The notes beneath the pieces are model-generated. The model did no database searches and was not told the origin of the DNA. It saw nothing but the letters and a program-made list of their open reading frames with translations. Source: Schizophyllum amplum (lineage: Eukaryota; Basidiomycota; Agaricomycetes; Agaricales; Schizophyllaceae). Taken from it: a stretch of 64,000 bases of DNA. The stretch is taken from positions 98,578 through 162,577 of the forward strand of contig VDMD01000060.1 of assembly GCA_007026445.1 (NCBI GenBank), given 5' to 3'. Of this stretch, positions 1 to 11,331 are shown in pieces. The position numbers and the translations under genes are program-made. Every line of letters starts with the position of its first letter. Position 1 is the stretch's first letter.

Positions 1-3000
1 GAGGGCGCGTCGGCGAGTGCGCGTAAGTTTTGATAGGCCGAGTCAGCGCCACAGCAGCGCCTTCTGGTGTGCGTGCCAGGGCCTTGTCTGCTGCATCGAA
101 GAGCGGGTCAGCGTCGGCAGTGAGGCGCGCAGCCCATATATCGAGGGCTTCCTCGACAAAGGATGAAAAGGGCATCCTCGCCGACAACTCAAGAGGAGAG
201 TGGAGGCCGGGGAGGGCGGTCTGGGAACAGTTGAGCAGATTGTGTCGTGATCGCATAGCCGGTACGCCTTCGCGCCTGCGAAATCCTGCGAAATGGCTCC
301 AGGGACAAGCGTCAGGCAAGAAGCGGCACTGACAGAACAGAAACGCCGAGGGCATCACAGAACATACCTGGAAACCTTCATTACGACGAAACTCTTCTGC
401 GAAGACCGAGTCTTCATCTCCGCAGCGTCCATCTTGCCTTTGTACGCCGCCGCCCCCTGCCTTGCTCCTATTGCGCCAGCCGCCCTCAAGATTGTCTTGC
501 CCGTCAACCTTGTTTCCATCGAGGGACATCATCCGCGTCAGAGGCGACATCTTCCAGCCCTGCGAATTGTTCTCCCTCACCGACATACGAAAGTCGGTGA
601 ACGACCGCAACGCGCCCAGTTTCCGCAGCCCAGGTGGGGCGTCAGTTTACTAGACAGCCTCGGAACGTCCATAGAAGCACGTTCGCTGACGAGGTCCTAG
701 ACGTCCGCCTGCTCATCCGAGGCCTTGAGTTCCGCACGTTCCAGACGGCCCGACCAGAAGTATTCCATAATCTTGCGACCCATGGCAGCGTGGAGCTGGA
801 GTCGGAATGGATGCGGCTGCACTTGAAAGAGTTCGTAGATGGTGATGCCGCCAGCAGGCGCAAGTACTGACCAGTTCGCCAGCAAGAGTAGGCCTCGTTG
901 TAGATATAGCTTTAGTCGACGCATTCTTTCAGCACATGTATCAGAGGGACTGACCTTGAGAAAATTCGCCGGCTCATCGTGCTTCGCCAAAATCTCCTGC
1001 CATACCGCATCCCGAGAACCATCGATGCCTGAAGGTTCCCCACAGACAGGTGATTCACAGTCGAGCTACCCTGCCGGCAGAGCCAGTGGAAGTACGTGTC
1101 CTGCACGACGAGCTTCGCCAGCATATCCCTGCTCTTATCCAACATCCGCCACGAAATCTCGGAATACGACGTGGGCAGCATGACCGCGGATTTGTCTGCC
1201 ATATAGTCGTCCGAGCGATCCTGAGCCAGCTTGATAGCGTCGAACAAGCAGCTCCTCCGACAGCAGGTAAATGTGAGCGCGGAGCTTGAGCTTCTCCACT
1301 CGTGTTGACGGGTCCGCGAGGTTGACCGAGGAGCCTGCGGCCCTTTGCATTTCTATAGCATGGCGAAGGCGTTGATGAATCGAGAAAACCACCTTGGCGG
1401 CCGACGCGAGGTCTGTAAAGTCGTACGCAAAGAGCAGCGTCTCCAGCTTGTCGAGACGCGTCTTGTGGGCAGGATTGGATAACAGAAGTACCTTAGCGAT
1501 GACGCGCGTGATAAATTGGAAGTGGTCCTCCGTTGCGCCCACGAAGAAGCGAGGGGAATGTATACGGATGAGGTCCTGTGGATTATCAGAATTGCGCCAC
1601 CGTCACTGGAAAGCTGTGCATACCGTTTGGTCTTGCAGATGGTGGACGTTCACAAGGGCATGCTTATGATGAGATGCGTGGGTTATAGCGAAGGTGATGT
1701 TGTTTCTCAAGCACCGCATCCGTTTGAGGGACGATACGATCGAAAAGCCGGCCTCGCATCGAAGATCAATGAGGACCTCGAGCGGCACACATCCGTCACC
1801 AGCTTGGTCTTTTCCGGCCGGCGAGAGCATCTGCAAACCTGACAATGACGCGTAACTCCTGGAGTGACAGAGATAGATTAGCGCTGTCCAGACACTATTG
1901 AACTATGACAACGTACCTGGACATGATCCTGGCGCTGACTGGGTCCTTGGCGTTCAGCTCATCCATGACGGCAAACGTCTGCATCTTGGCTTGAATAGCG
2001 GCAAGAATGGTGATTGCTTCGGTATCCCCGTCAGCGCGCAGTGCGCCGGACAACCTAGCAAAAGCCCGACAGAGCTTGCAAGTAAAGACACGCCTGCCGG
2101 CCAGCTGTGCAGTGGATCCACGTCGCAGATATCAAGAGGAACGGCAAGAGTTTCCCGTGTATCATCTTGAGAGTTGGTCTTCCGACCCTCGCCGCTGATG
2201 ATCTTCAAGGCAAGAGCTGCCATCTGCGCTGGGTTTTGCGTAGATCCTTCCAAAGATTCTTCCAACGGTTCGTCCTTCAATACTGTGTTCGCCTGATCTA
2301 GGATGAAGATGGCAGCTCTGTTGATAAGTTAGCGTTATTTCAGACATCGGACGTGCCGCTGACCTTGTTGCAAGATGAAATTCATTCCCTCGTCGAGCGC
2401 AGGACAGATAGTAGTACTGCAACATAATCTGCACGGCACATCAGCATCGACGCTTGGATAGCTGTGAGAAGTACCGACGTCGCGGATGGCACTGTCGAAG
2501 ATCTTGGGACAATGGACTTGGAAGACATTGTCGAATTCAGTCCATCCGTCAGGTGAGACGGTATCCGATGGCAAGCGGTAGTCCTGTTCTTCCATTTTGC
2601 TATCGGGTCGGGCGTCAAGCTCCTGTAGATGTGCTATGTATTCCTCAAGCATGGTAACCATGTGTTGGACGGGCTCGACGTTCTCCTGAGCATTCATTAG
2701 AACGACAGGCGGGTTGTCCTGCGTAGCGCGTACCTTGTCCGAATACGAGTCTGACTTCGAATCTGACATGTTTATTGCTAGCTTCATGTCCACCACCCGT
2801 CGTGATGTGAGGTCGATCTGGATCTCCGGTATGGCTATGGGCCATAAGATAGACGTCAGAGGAAGATGGTATGAGACTCACAAGCCTGCATATCGAGGAG
2901 ACAATCGTGTGATGATCCATTGCCGAACTTCGTCTTGAGGTCTTCGTCCGGATGCGGGGAGTTCACGGGATCGCGCTTGAAGTAGGCGATGTAAGGGCAC

Positions 3001-5259
3001 ATTGCGACTGGGAGAAAATGTAGCATTGGGTTGTCGATGGGCTGCCAGTCGAGTTCAACGAAGTCGTCCGCGTCGTATCAAGTGCAGAATTGAGAGGACG
3101 TAGGAAGGTCAGTTGAAGATGAATAGTTGCCCCGATGCTCAGGATTCGTGACTGGGACGGCTTGCTTGAGGAGTTCGGGGAACGTCGCAAGTACAGCACA
3201 CAAATCCAGATCCTTGACGCGCACTTCAGCAGCGTAGAAAGGCTTTCGTCGGATGACCTTTGTAGTGTTGGAATGCATGCCGGGTACGACCATCTCTTGC
3301 TCTATTTCGTGGAAATCGGCCTGGAAATCCTTCAAGAGACCTTCCACCCCCATCGAGGATGTGACGCCTTCAACCCACGCTATTCCAATGGTCAGCGCGA
3401 AGGGATAACCAATATATAAAGCAAAGTACTCTGACGAAAGTCGTCGATATATGCGTGCATGAGGTACAGCTGCGGGACGGATATCCTGTACTTGATCGTC
3501 GCCAGATGCCGGCCGAATCTGGGTGTTGAGAGCCGACTGCCAAGATGTATTTCCCTTGCCGTATTGGTAGAGACAGAACTCCATCGAAAAGGTGCCACCA
3601 AGATCAGAAATGTACAAAGCTCTTCGGCGTCAGATGCAGTGTGCCAGAGTTCTTGAGATGTCCGAGCTTCCTCGGGCGAATGCACGACGTCAATGATATG
3701 GAGAGATGCATGAAATCCGAGCGGAAGCCATGATACAAGTCGCCTGCAGACTGCATCTCTGTCAGCGACGCCCGTCATGAGGGTGGCGAGCTAATCACCT
3801 TCGCAATCGCAGACGGTGGCTTTGCTTTGTTTTGCAAGTGCACCGAGTAGTGAGGCGCGAAGTCAAGAAGTCGACATGAGCGATTGAACGACTCTCCTGT
3901 ACACTTCATGCTTTCCTCCCCGCATGACTGCTCGCAGATGAACCTAAGCCCGAACCGAACCTCCTAATGGAGTCCAGCACGCGCATTAAGTCTTGCGTTG
4001 CAGCACTGTAGCTGACCGCCGTCGCATCCGTCAAAACCTGAACCTGAGACAACGCGTACGTCTTCACCGGCATTATAGTCTTCGGCCCCGAGATTGACAG
4101 CGGCGGTATGCTGCGCCTAGGTGTTCGAACCAGTCGACCGAGGCCTCCTCGCCCATCTCCTCGCTGGTGATCAAGTCCGCATCGAATTCAAGAGCATGGT
4201 TGACACCGAATGAGTGGGGAAGAATATATAGCAAGGGAATCGGGTAGTCGCGAATTTCACCGCACGCGGTGGATGCCGTGAGATGAATATGCATAGGGAC
4301 CGGCAGAGTGAAGACCGAGTCCAATGGAACCCCGTCGCCTTGTTCATGCATGAACTGGGAGGCGGTCCATAGGGAACGATGGCGGGCCGAGTAGAAGAGA
4401 GGCACTTTCAGAGTCTCGTCAACATTGACCTGCGACGGTACCGCAAGTTCTCCAGGACAGTCAACTCTGACTCCTCGCGCGACATGCGAAGCCGCTCCAA
4501 TAGCGTCTTGTATGTCCAAAAGTTGACCTCGTCCAGCCGATGTCGCGCTTCCTCTATAGACACCGTATGGGCAGTGCTGAAGTCGTAGTCTGGCCGCAGT
4601 CCAGTCGCTCCGGGGGTACCTCCGAAGTCTCTTCTCCGAGAATCTTGTGGAGCACATTGATCGTGGATGGACGTGCATGGAAGCGTCGCATTGCTCGTAC
4701 CGGCACCAAAATTGAGCCTTGGCTTGTCTCTGGTGGGGACAGTGAAAAGTGGGGAAGGTGGGGAAGATGGCTGAACCGGGGCCGCCCGAAACACCCTTGG
4801 TTGAGCGCAGGGCCGCTTCAGCAACACGCTGTCGAAGTCGCACCCAAGGAGCGCTTCATTCGTTGTCGTCGAGGGCCGCGCGCAGGTGTACGGAGTTGCG
4901 GCGCGTCGTCTCGTTCACGCGCGCTTCGTCTCAATGGTGCTTCATCTCCTCTGGCGCGCTCAGGCATACTTCGTATCGTTGCGAGCGTGTTGGACCACGG
5001 GGTGCGTCACGTCGCGGCTGAGCCCAGGAGCGCTTCGACGAGGCCGTGTTCGAATGAGGGGGAGAGGGGCGTCTTGAAGAGAAAAGAGCGGGACAGCGTT
5101 GAGCTTCATATCTCCTGAGAGGATGTAAGGGTCCTGCGCATGTTCTCTTGGTAAGTAAATATATTGGCAAATCCTGCTCGAATCGAATGGAAAACCCGCT
5201 CGTTCAATGAGAACCCAGATGCTCACCGGAACCCCTTCAGCCTGGTGACCCATCGTCAC
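1..5259 (-). CDS. 3' part of a very large multi-exon protein gene, possibly Csf1-like lipid transfer protein (5' end missing)
   Basis: A chain of protein-like blocks on the minus strand, separated by short introns, runs from about 5260 down to the window edge. Readable blocks include DYPIPLLYILPHSFG and SVDWFEHLGAAY (4110-4250), YIGYPFALTIGIAWVEG and KPFYAAEVRVKDLDL (3180-3430), an acidic stretch near 2700, HFQFITRVIAKVLLLSN (about 1490), LRSFTDFRMSVRENN (about 585) and FVEEALDIWAARLTADAD (about 100-160). The style recalls the C-terminal half of fungal Csf1 (a bridge-like lipid transfer protein acting at membrane contact sites), but I recognise it from memory of the family only. A full Csf1 is near 3000 residues; here the upstream half is absent because an unrelated gene begins at 5430. 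Frame changes near 5000-5150 and 4800 suggest damage or unresolved introns. The last block (1-255) could belong to a separate neighbouring gene. Confidence 0.42.
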
Positions 5260-5429
5260 CGTGTCCGACCTGTAAGTTCATGGCTGAAGCCCAACCGTGT
5301 CTTTGTGGGATTGAAGCGGGGAGCGAATTGTTCTCGATGATGGTCAGAAGCAATCAATGCAAGTAGCCTTTACTTCACGCGTAAACTCAAACACACAACG
5401 TGTAAGTAAGGAAATGGCGACCGCCCGCA

Positions 5430-7095
5430 TTATGAATTACAAGGACAGTTTCTGCCACAAGCGCGACAATATCTAGCTACACGTTGTCCTGGTCGAAAAA
5501 AGTCTGCGCGAGAGCTCATGGGCTCGTCGACCCATGATATGAGATATTTGACAATGGTAAGGTGAGTGAAATCGGTACTCCAACCGCCCCATTCACAAAC
5601 TCGGCGGATGTTCCATCTGCGGTCCACAATGAGGTACTGGCATCCACCTCGCCTGAACGAGTGCGTGCCATAAGGACTGTAGTTGATTCCGATGTCGATG
5701 AGGTTGTTCCGGAACAATTCAAGGAAGGTCTCGGCAGTCTGAAGGCCAGTCAGTACACAACTAAATGATATATAGAGCCTGTACCATGTGATCCGCGGTT
5801 CTACCAAGTCCAGTCTTGACTTGGCGACCATCCACAGTGAGCTTAGGAAATAGATACCCAGTTCTGATGCCAGACGCGTCCAACCATTCACAGAGGGCGC
5901 GTACGGGGCACAAAAAGGCTTCATCACTCTCCATCAACCACAGGATGAAAGGTGCGATATCTGAAGCGCAGAGTAAGTAATGCACAGTCGTAGTGAGACG
6001 ATCATGGAGATGCCAATGCTGCACTCACTGCCATGTTGATCTGTCTTCCTGAAGGGTAGGCGTAGCTCAATGCTCCCATCGCGGTGGAATGTGAGATCCT
6101 GCATTTCAATACGCAGGACCTCGTCGAACCGGAGAAGACAAATGAACGCGAGGGTATATGCACATTGCAGTAGGCGTGCTCTCAAATCATCGGGCTGACG
6201 TCCCTCGGAATTTCGGCGATTGCGCACATATACTCGTTTCATGATGTCCTGCAACCAGTGTCGGTCAAATAACGATACAGGAGTGCGTGTAGTGAATGCG
6301 CACGATCGAAACAGCACGTGCGCTTGTTGGTCCCTCTCCTGCCTGCGCCTGTAAGACAGAATACGAATGAGTGTCCTATCGGTATGAATAGATGACCAAC
6401 CTTGCGTCGCTGAAGCGCGATCATGTATCGCGAAACCAGGGCTGAGATGGATGGGTTGCCAACCATTTCGCCAGTTGCGCGATCCTTGTGCCATTCTATG
6501 TTCCCAAGACCAAAGAATATGCCGAAAAGATACGTCAATGCTGCACGTATCTTCTGCGCTGTTGTATAACCACTCCGCCGCTGATTGGCTGGCTTATCTT
6601 TGCCAGTTCTGAAGTCGATATTGTCGCTTCTACAAAGCCTGTCAGCTCAGGTACGAAGCACATTGCTGCAGACGTACTCGTCCATGACAAAGCCACAGAT
6701 CAGCTGAGGCATCTCCTCGCACGGATTCTCGCCCCATTGCTCGTCGTCTGCCTTGATGAATTTGTTCGCCACTAACCAGATATAGAAGCGATTCCCAAGA
6801 CTGAAGCCAATCAACGAGACGTACATTACACGAAGTTGCCAACACACCTTCGATAATCAGCTTCCGTCTTGCTGTTCACCGATTGAGCAGCCTGCCCAAG
6901 GGCAGCTTTGAGGGTCCCAAGCGCTGCCCGAAACTGGGAAGTCCTTCTCTCCGGAATGACCGTCTCTTGCTCCGCTGAGAGGTCATCATGGAGAGCAAGC
7001 TGATCGGTTAACGCCTGCTCGGAGTCCAGATCAACAGTTCCACCAAGGGCAAAGGTCAGACCGGCGAAGGGAGAATTAACGTTATTGTCGGTCAT
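5430..7095 (-). CDS. Tyrosine-recombinase-like protein (Crypton-type family of agarics)
   Basis: Start chosen at the ATG at 7095 (MTDNNVNSPF), followed by an acidic N-terminus and about six short introns. The core-binding part shows LICGFVMDE (6700), SGYTTAQKIRAALTYLFG (6550) and GNPSISALVSRYM (6440). The catalytic part shows FICLLRFDEVLRIEMQDL with the first Arg (6120), GTHSFRRGGCQYL with the H-x-x-R box (5640-5670), and WGGWSTDFTHLTIVKYL, where the usual His is Trp and a Tyr follows (5540-5590). This is the order of a lambda-integrase-type domain. The protein ends in CRACGRNCPCNS. The copy looks complete and readable through introns. It lies directly against the truncated end of the large gene at 1-5259, which suggests insertion or rearrangement at this junction. 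Whether it is still an active recombinase, or a domesticated relative, cannot be told. Confidence 0.72.
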
Positions 7096-7399
7096 GGGGG
7101 ATGGAAAGTAGAAGAGGGGGGGGAGTGACTCGATTTGGAAAAAAAGGGTGAACATGTCAGAAGGCGAGACTTTCCGAATCGGAGAAAAGGACCGAGCATC
7201 AACGAAATCCCCAGGAAATCCCGATTTTCAATTGCGTAGACTCGCTGTGGCATGCCCGAAAGCGCGAAAAATCGCCAGGGAAAAGCCCAGGCCGCCTAAG
7301 GATAATTCTCCGGACTACGGGCCGGACAAGATTGCGAGAGTAGCCGGCCCGAAAAGCCGCAAGCTGGCCAGAGATACAGAAACCCACAAAATAATCAGG

Positions 7400-8052
7400 A
7401 GTCCCTCACCGGCGCATACGATCTCCCACCGATGCAGCCTCCAGCGCCCAAACCCGTACATGAAGAGCACCCCAGGCAGCCCCGGAGTCCGCATCCCCCG
7501 GTGGGCCCAATCTCACGCAACCCCCCGCCGACCTGGCCAAGGGGGAGTGGAAGGCCCAGTACGACGAATACGCCGTGTCCTAGAAATCCCAGTCTGCCGC
7601 CGAGGCGCGCGACAAGACCGAGAAGGAGCGCCAGAAGTGGGAGGAGCAGTGGACTGCATAGCGGGCGGGAGCCAGGTGAACTCGCTTGCCGCGTTTTCGG
7701 CCTGAGAGCAGGTCTCGCGGCAGCAGCCGCACCTCGCGCCAACCTCGCGCAGCCCGCACCCGCGTCGCTCAGTCCCGCAGACGTACGCGACCTCGTGGCG
7801 GGCGAGCTCGAGAAGCAGGTGTGTGTCGTACCATATGGACGTCTTCGACTCGTCCCTGCCCCCGCGTCCCGCGCCGTCGCGCTCGCGTCCGCGTTGGCCA
7901 TCAACCTCTTCCTGCCTTTCGTCAATGGCATCATACTGGGCTTCGGCGAGATCTTCGCCAAGAACATTGTCATCAAGTGGTCTGGATGGGCACCGTCAGC
8001 ACCTGAATCAACCGCAGCGAGCGCAGGGTTAAGCACCCGATTGTACCGTCGG
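7400..8052 (+). pseudogene. MIM1: TOM13/Mim1-like mitochondrial outer-membrane insertase fragment, disrupted
   Basis: The 3' part reads INLFLPFVNGIILGFGEIF (about 7895-7960), a close match in character to the single membrane segment of fungal Mim1/TOM13, which helps insert alpha-helical proteins into the mitochondrial outer membrane. The upstream part in another frame reads ADLAKGEWKAQYDEYAVS, then an in-frame TAG at 7581-7583, then a charged helix KTEKERQKWEEQW ending in a second stop near 7657. The coding blocks lie in at least three frames and no intron set I could find joins them without a stop. Most likely this is a decayed copy, although an intron could remove part of the damage. Other mitochondrial genes in broken form lie immediately downstream. 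Confidence 0.45.
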
Positions 8053-8099
8053 TGAGAGGATTGGAGCTTACACTGGAACAGTGGACAATGCCTATATAT

Positions 8100-8559
8100 G
8101 TAGTGAAACTCCCCAAATTGAATGCACTCACTCCTGCTCGCGCCTCTCCATGCGCGCGACGCGATCCTGTGTGCGCCTGCCCAAAGTCACAATTCTCCAC
8201 CCGCAAGACCAGCCAATAGTATTCAAATAGTGAGATGGATGATCAGTATGCAATTGAGACGTTGCAAGAATGATACAGAGGTACATGTGTACAACAAGTT
8301 CGTGGGTGTAGAGAGGCGCATCGTACTTACAGCCGTGTCCTTCGGCATTTGCGCAATAGCCTGCCGGGCGCCCAGGTCGCCCAGCACATCCTCCTTGATG
8401 GGTCAGGTCAGTTTATGTGCCACGGTACGAGCGCTTGCAATCGTACCTCCACTAAGGATACTGGAAAGACATATAAGCAGGGGCAGCACTCGACAGGACA
8501 AAAAGTACTCACGCATCGAAGGGCACTGTCCGATGATAGTGCTCGAACGCGGAACCCAT
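8100..8559 (-). CDS. Possible small spliced gene, unrecognised
   Basis: On the minus strand an ATG at 8559 opens GSAFEHYHRTVPFDA, followed by a perfect donor (GTGAGTAC). About 110 bases later an acceptor precedes the block EDVLGDLGARQAIAQMPKD (8340-8400). A further block with WRIVTLGRRTQDRVARMER character lies at 8145-8205. The three blocks look like one small protein of about 80-100 residues, but the phase between the first two does not close with the obvious acceptor. It lies just downstream of the broken Mgm1 copy and does not resemble the missing Mgm1 C-terminus. Function unknown. Confidence 0.25.
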
Positions 8560-8630
8560 GCCTGATTGCGTGACCGCGACCACCGAAGATCTATGAAGAG
8601 GACAATGAGCACATATTCCCAGCCTTGATA

Positions 8631-10968
8631 CTAGGGCGTACCTGCACTGCATTCCTTCTCCTTCTCCTCCAGCGTCTTCACATACTGAATCAGCCCACCC
8701 CGTCTCCTCGACCCACCTATCTTCTTCCGGAAGTCCTTCAGCTTCGTCTTGCACGTCACCAGCTCGTTCTCGGATAGCTTCTCCGCCTGCTCCCGCCCGA
8801 CCGCCCACTCGCGTTCGTTTACCTCCACATCGTACTTGAACGGCTTGATGCAGTTTTCGACCTGGTCCGAGGTGACGCCGATGCGGTCGCGCAGGATCGC
8901 GTGCGAAAACTCGACGAGGCGCTCCGCCGTGCGCGGGTGGTAGTTGGAGCGCTCGCTCGCCGCAATGGAGTCGATCAGCGTACGCAGGCCGTCGGCAACG
9001 AGCAGCGTCGCATCGCGCCCTACACCAGACTCCGTCAGCAGCGAGCTGGCCGCGCCGAGCTTATGGCGCCAGTACGGGTCGACATCGTCGGCGGTCTTGC
9101 GAAGGTCCTGGCCAAGCTGGTTGAGCTCAGGCGTGCGCCGGTCAAGCCAGTACAATTGCTCGAGCACATCCATGACCTTGTCGTCCAGCATGGCCTTCAG
9201 CTTCGCGCGTATGATCGGCCGACGGAACTGCTGCATTGTTTCCGCGACGTAGGACTCAGCCGTGATGCGCCGGTCATCGTACTGCACCTTGAACTGGTAC
9301 GTCGCCTCCTCCAGCTCGAGCTGGACAGCATTGGTGATACCGTGCGATGACGACGCCATCAGGATTCCATACCCTCCGTCAACCGACGGCGCAGCGTGTC
9401 CGTACTAACCATGAGGTTACCAGTGCGAAAGACCTCGCTGCGGCGAGCAAAGTACTCCTCCTCATTGCGTCGCACTATCTCCTGCATGTTGTCGTGATGG
9501 GAGGTCTTCTTCGCTGCCTTCGCAGCGACACCGACGTGGCCTATGTGGAGAGGGTAGCGGTCGCCAGCGAGTATACTGGCCCCTGGTCGGATGACATCAG
9601 ACCCATCTTGGTGATAACACCAATCGTGCGCAAGCCCAAGGGATCCACAGCACGACTGGCCCGCAGTGCAGGCGAGTTGGCGAGATCGACGTCGGCCGCG
9701 CACAGGCTCGCGATCTTGTCCTTGAGCGTCTCCGGCTGATCCTTGGGCGATATTTGTATGTACCCAGAACGCCAATGAGAGTGAGGTCGGGAACGTTGGG
9801 GGGGAAGTATATGCGTAGGTCGATGGGTTCATCAGAGACGCATCCGGAGGACGGGACAGCGAGATTGAGGTCGGTCAGGGTGCGCTGAATCTGGGAGAAG
9901 TCGGTTATCTTGCCAAGGCCAAGGGCGGGGAATTCACCATATTCGGCAGCACGCTTGTCGCTGGCGGGGATATGGGTAAAGGTAAACTCCAATGTACGGC
10001 GCGTAACTATGTTGTTCCCCCTACGCAAGCCTCTTAGTACACAATGCGACTACATAAATTATGACACGCACTTGGGAAGGGACTCGTGTCCGACGATGGT
10101 CTCCAGAACCGAGCCCTTGCCGGAGCTTTGACTGCCGGTAAATACGATGCTCGGCAACTTCAGCGCATCGCCCTGGCCGATGCTAAGCAGCATGCTCCGT
10201 ATCTTTGCGAGTGAGATGCATGAGCCCGTTCTGGCACGCGTCCTCCTTGCTGACGCCCTGTTTCGGCTCCGACGGCGAAGACATAGTAGCAGTGACCAGT
10301 GCAGCAGTAGCAGCTTCGTCCGCCGGTGGCTTACTGCCGCGTCCCTGCCTTGTCCATCTTCATTCTTCTGTCGGCGTTTCTGTCGTCGCTCCTTCATGCC
10401 GGAGAACATACCCTTGAGGAACTGCGGCGCTTCGACATTGGACACACGCTCTGATACGCCCTTGAAGCCCTCCGACAAGCTCTCGGAGACATTCTTGAGG
10501 CCACTGGATGCGGTGCCGAATGCTCCGCTCGCGGCGTCCTGCACAGCGTTCATCCACTCCGAGGTCGTCTTCTCGAATTCTGTCAGGATGTCAGCAAACA
10601 GAGCATATCACACCGCACACAGTACTCACCACCGACCCTGTAGTTCGTATATGCGAGCCCCTCGCGCCCACCGTACCTGCCGCAATCGGTACCCGGCACG
10701 CGCGCGCCACGAAACGCGGGATCGACAAATACGAGATCGCACGGGCATGCATCTGGCGGAGCAGCCCCGGCGCAGGCATCGCGCATCGCCGCCTCAGAGA
10801 CCCTGCGGACATATGCAGCGTTGTCGTTGGCCGTGCCGTGGGGTGTAGCCGGTACAGAGGCCGAGTCTGCTGCAGCCTCCGCGCCGCCGCCGTTGCAGCC
10901 GGCGCGAGCCCGTATGTCGCTGTCTTTTTGCAGAGCAGAGCCATGTGTTGGCACATGTTAGCGTACAT
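8631..10968 (-). pseudogene. MGM1: Mitochondrial dynamin-like GTPase Mgm1/OPA1, near full-length but broken
   Basis: Mgm1 is the inner-membrane dynamin GTPase that drives mitochondrial inner-membrane fusion. Blocks appear in the right order on the minus strand: an Arg-rich N-terminus with SIPRFVARACRVPIAAGT (10680-10720), the amphipathic linker DAASGAFGTASSGLKNVSE (10490-10540), the P-loop region IVFTGSQSSGKGSVLE (10108-10150), [17 protein letters not shown] (9880-9930), and the middle and effector regions [19 protein letters not shown] and [19 protein letters not shown] (8850-9200). Damage: the P-loop GKS Ser is Gly; the G3 motif expected as DLPG reads GVLG and is followed by a frame change (about 9773); a one-base frameshift at 9357-9361 splits ES/MASSSHG; part of the region after YVAETM is missing; and the C-terminal end after about 8640 is lacking. 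A working copy must exist elsewhere. Confidence 0.82.
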
Positions 10969-10984
10969 GAAGTTGTGACGAAAA

Positions 10985-11331
10985 GAACGGAAGTGAAAGT
11001 CCCCCGCACCTAAGACAGGTCGACTTGGTGAGACCGCGGTGAGACTCGTCGACCACTGTGACTTTCACCGGTGAAAGCCGTCACCGGCAAATGCCGGCAT
11101 ATCAGTCACGTTGACTCACTTTCCCGCGCCTCGATGTTGGTCGCCGAAGGCGTTGGCTTTCATTACACTGGGTGTACGCTACAAGTGTCATATATACAGT
11201 ACAGTAGGCTACTATGATCAGTCCTCATCTGCTGGGCACCACCCGTACACCGACTGTGCTCCGCCGGGCTGTGACGTCGAAGGCGATGTGGAATCGCTTA
11301 TTTCGATATATCATGTACGAAGAGCCCGGTA
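10985..11331. other. Intergenic stretch between the Mgm1 copy and the XPG-like gene
   Basis: About 350 bases without a supported gene. It holds one short imperfect inverted repeat around 11045-11095, where gactttcaccggtgaaagcc and a following caccggcaaatgccgg give small hairpins. I see no promoter-like TATA box here. Confidence 0.4.
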
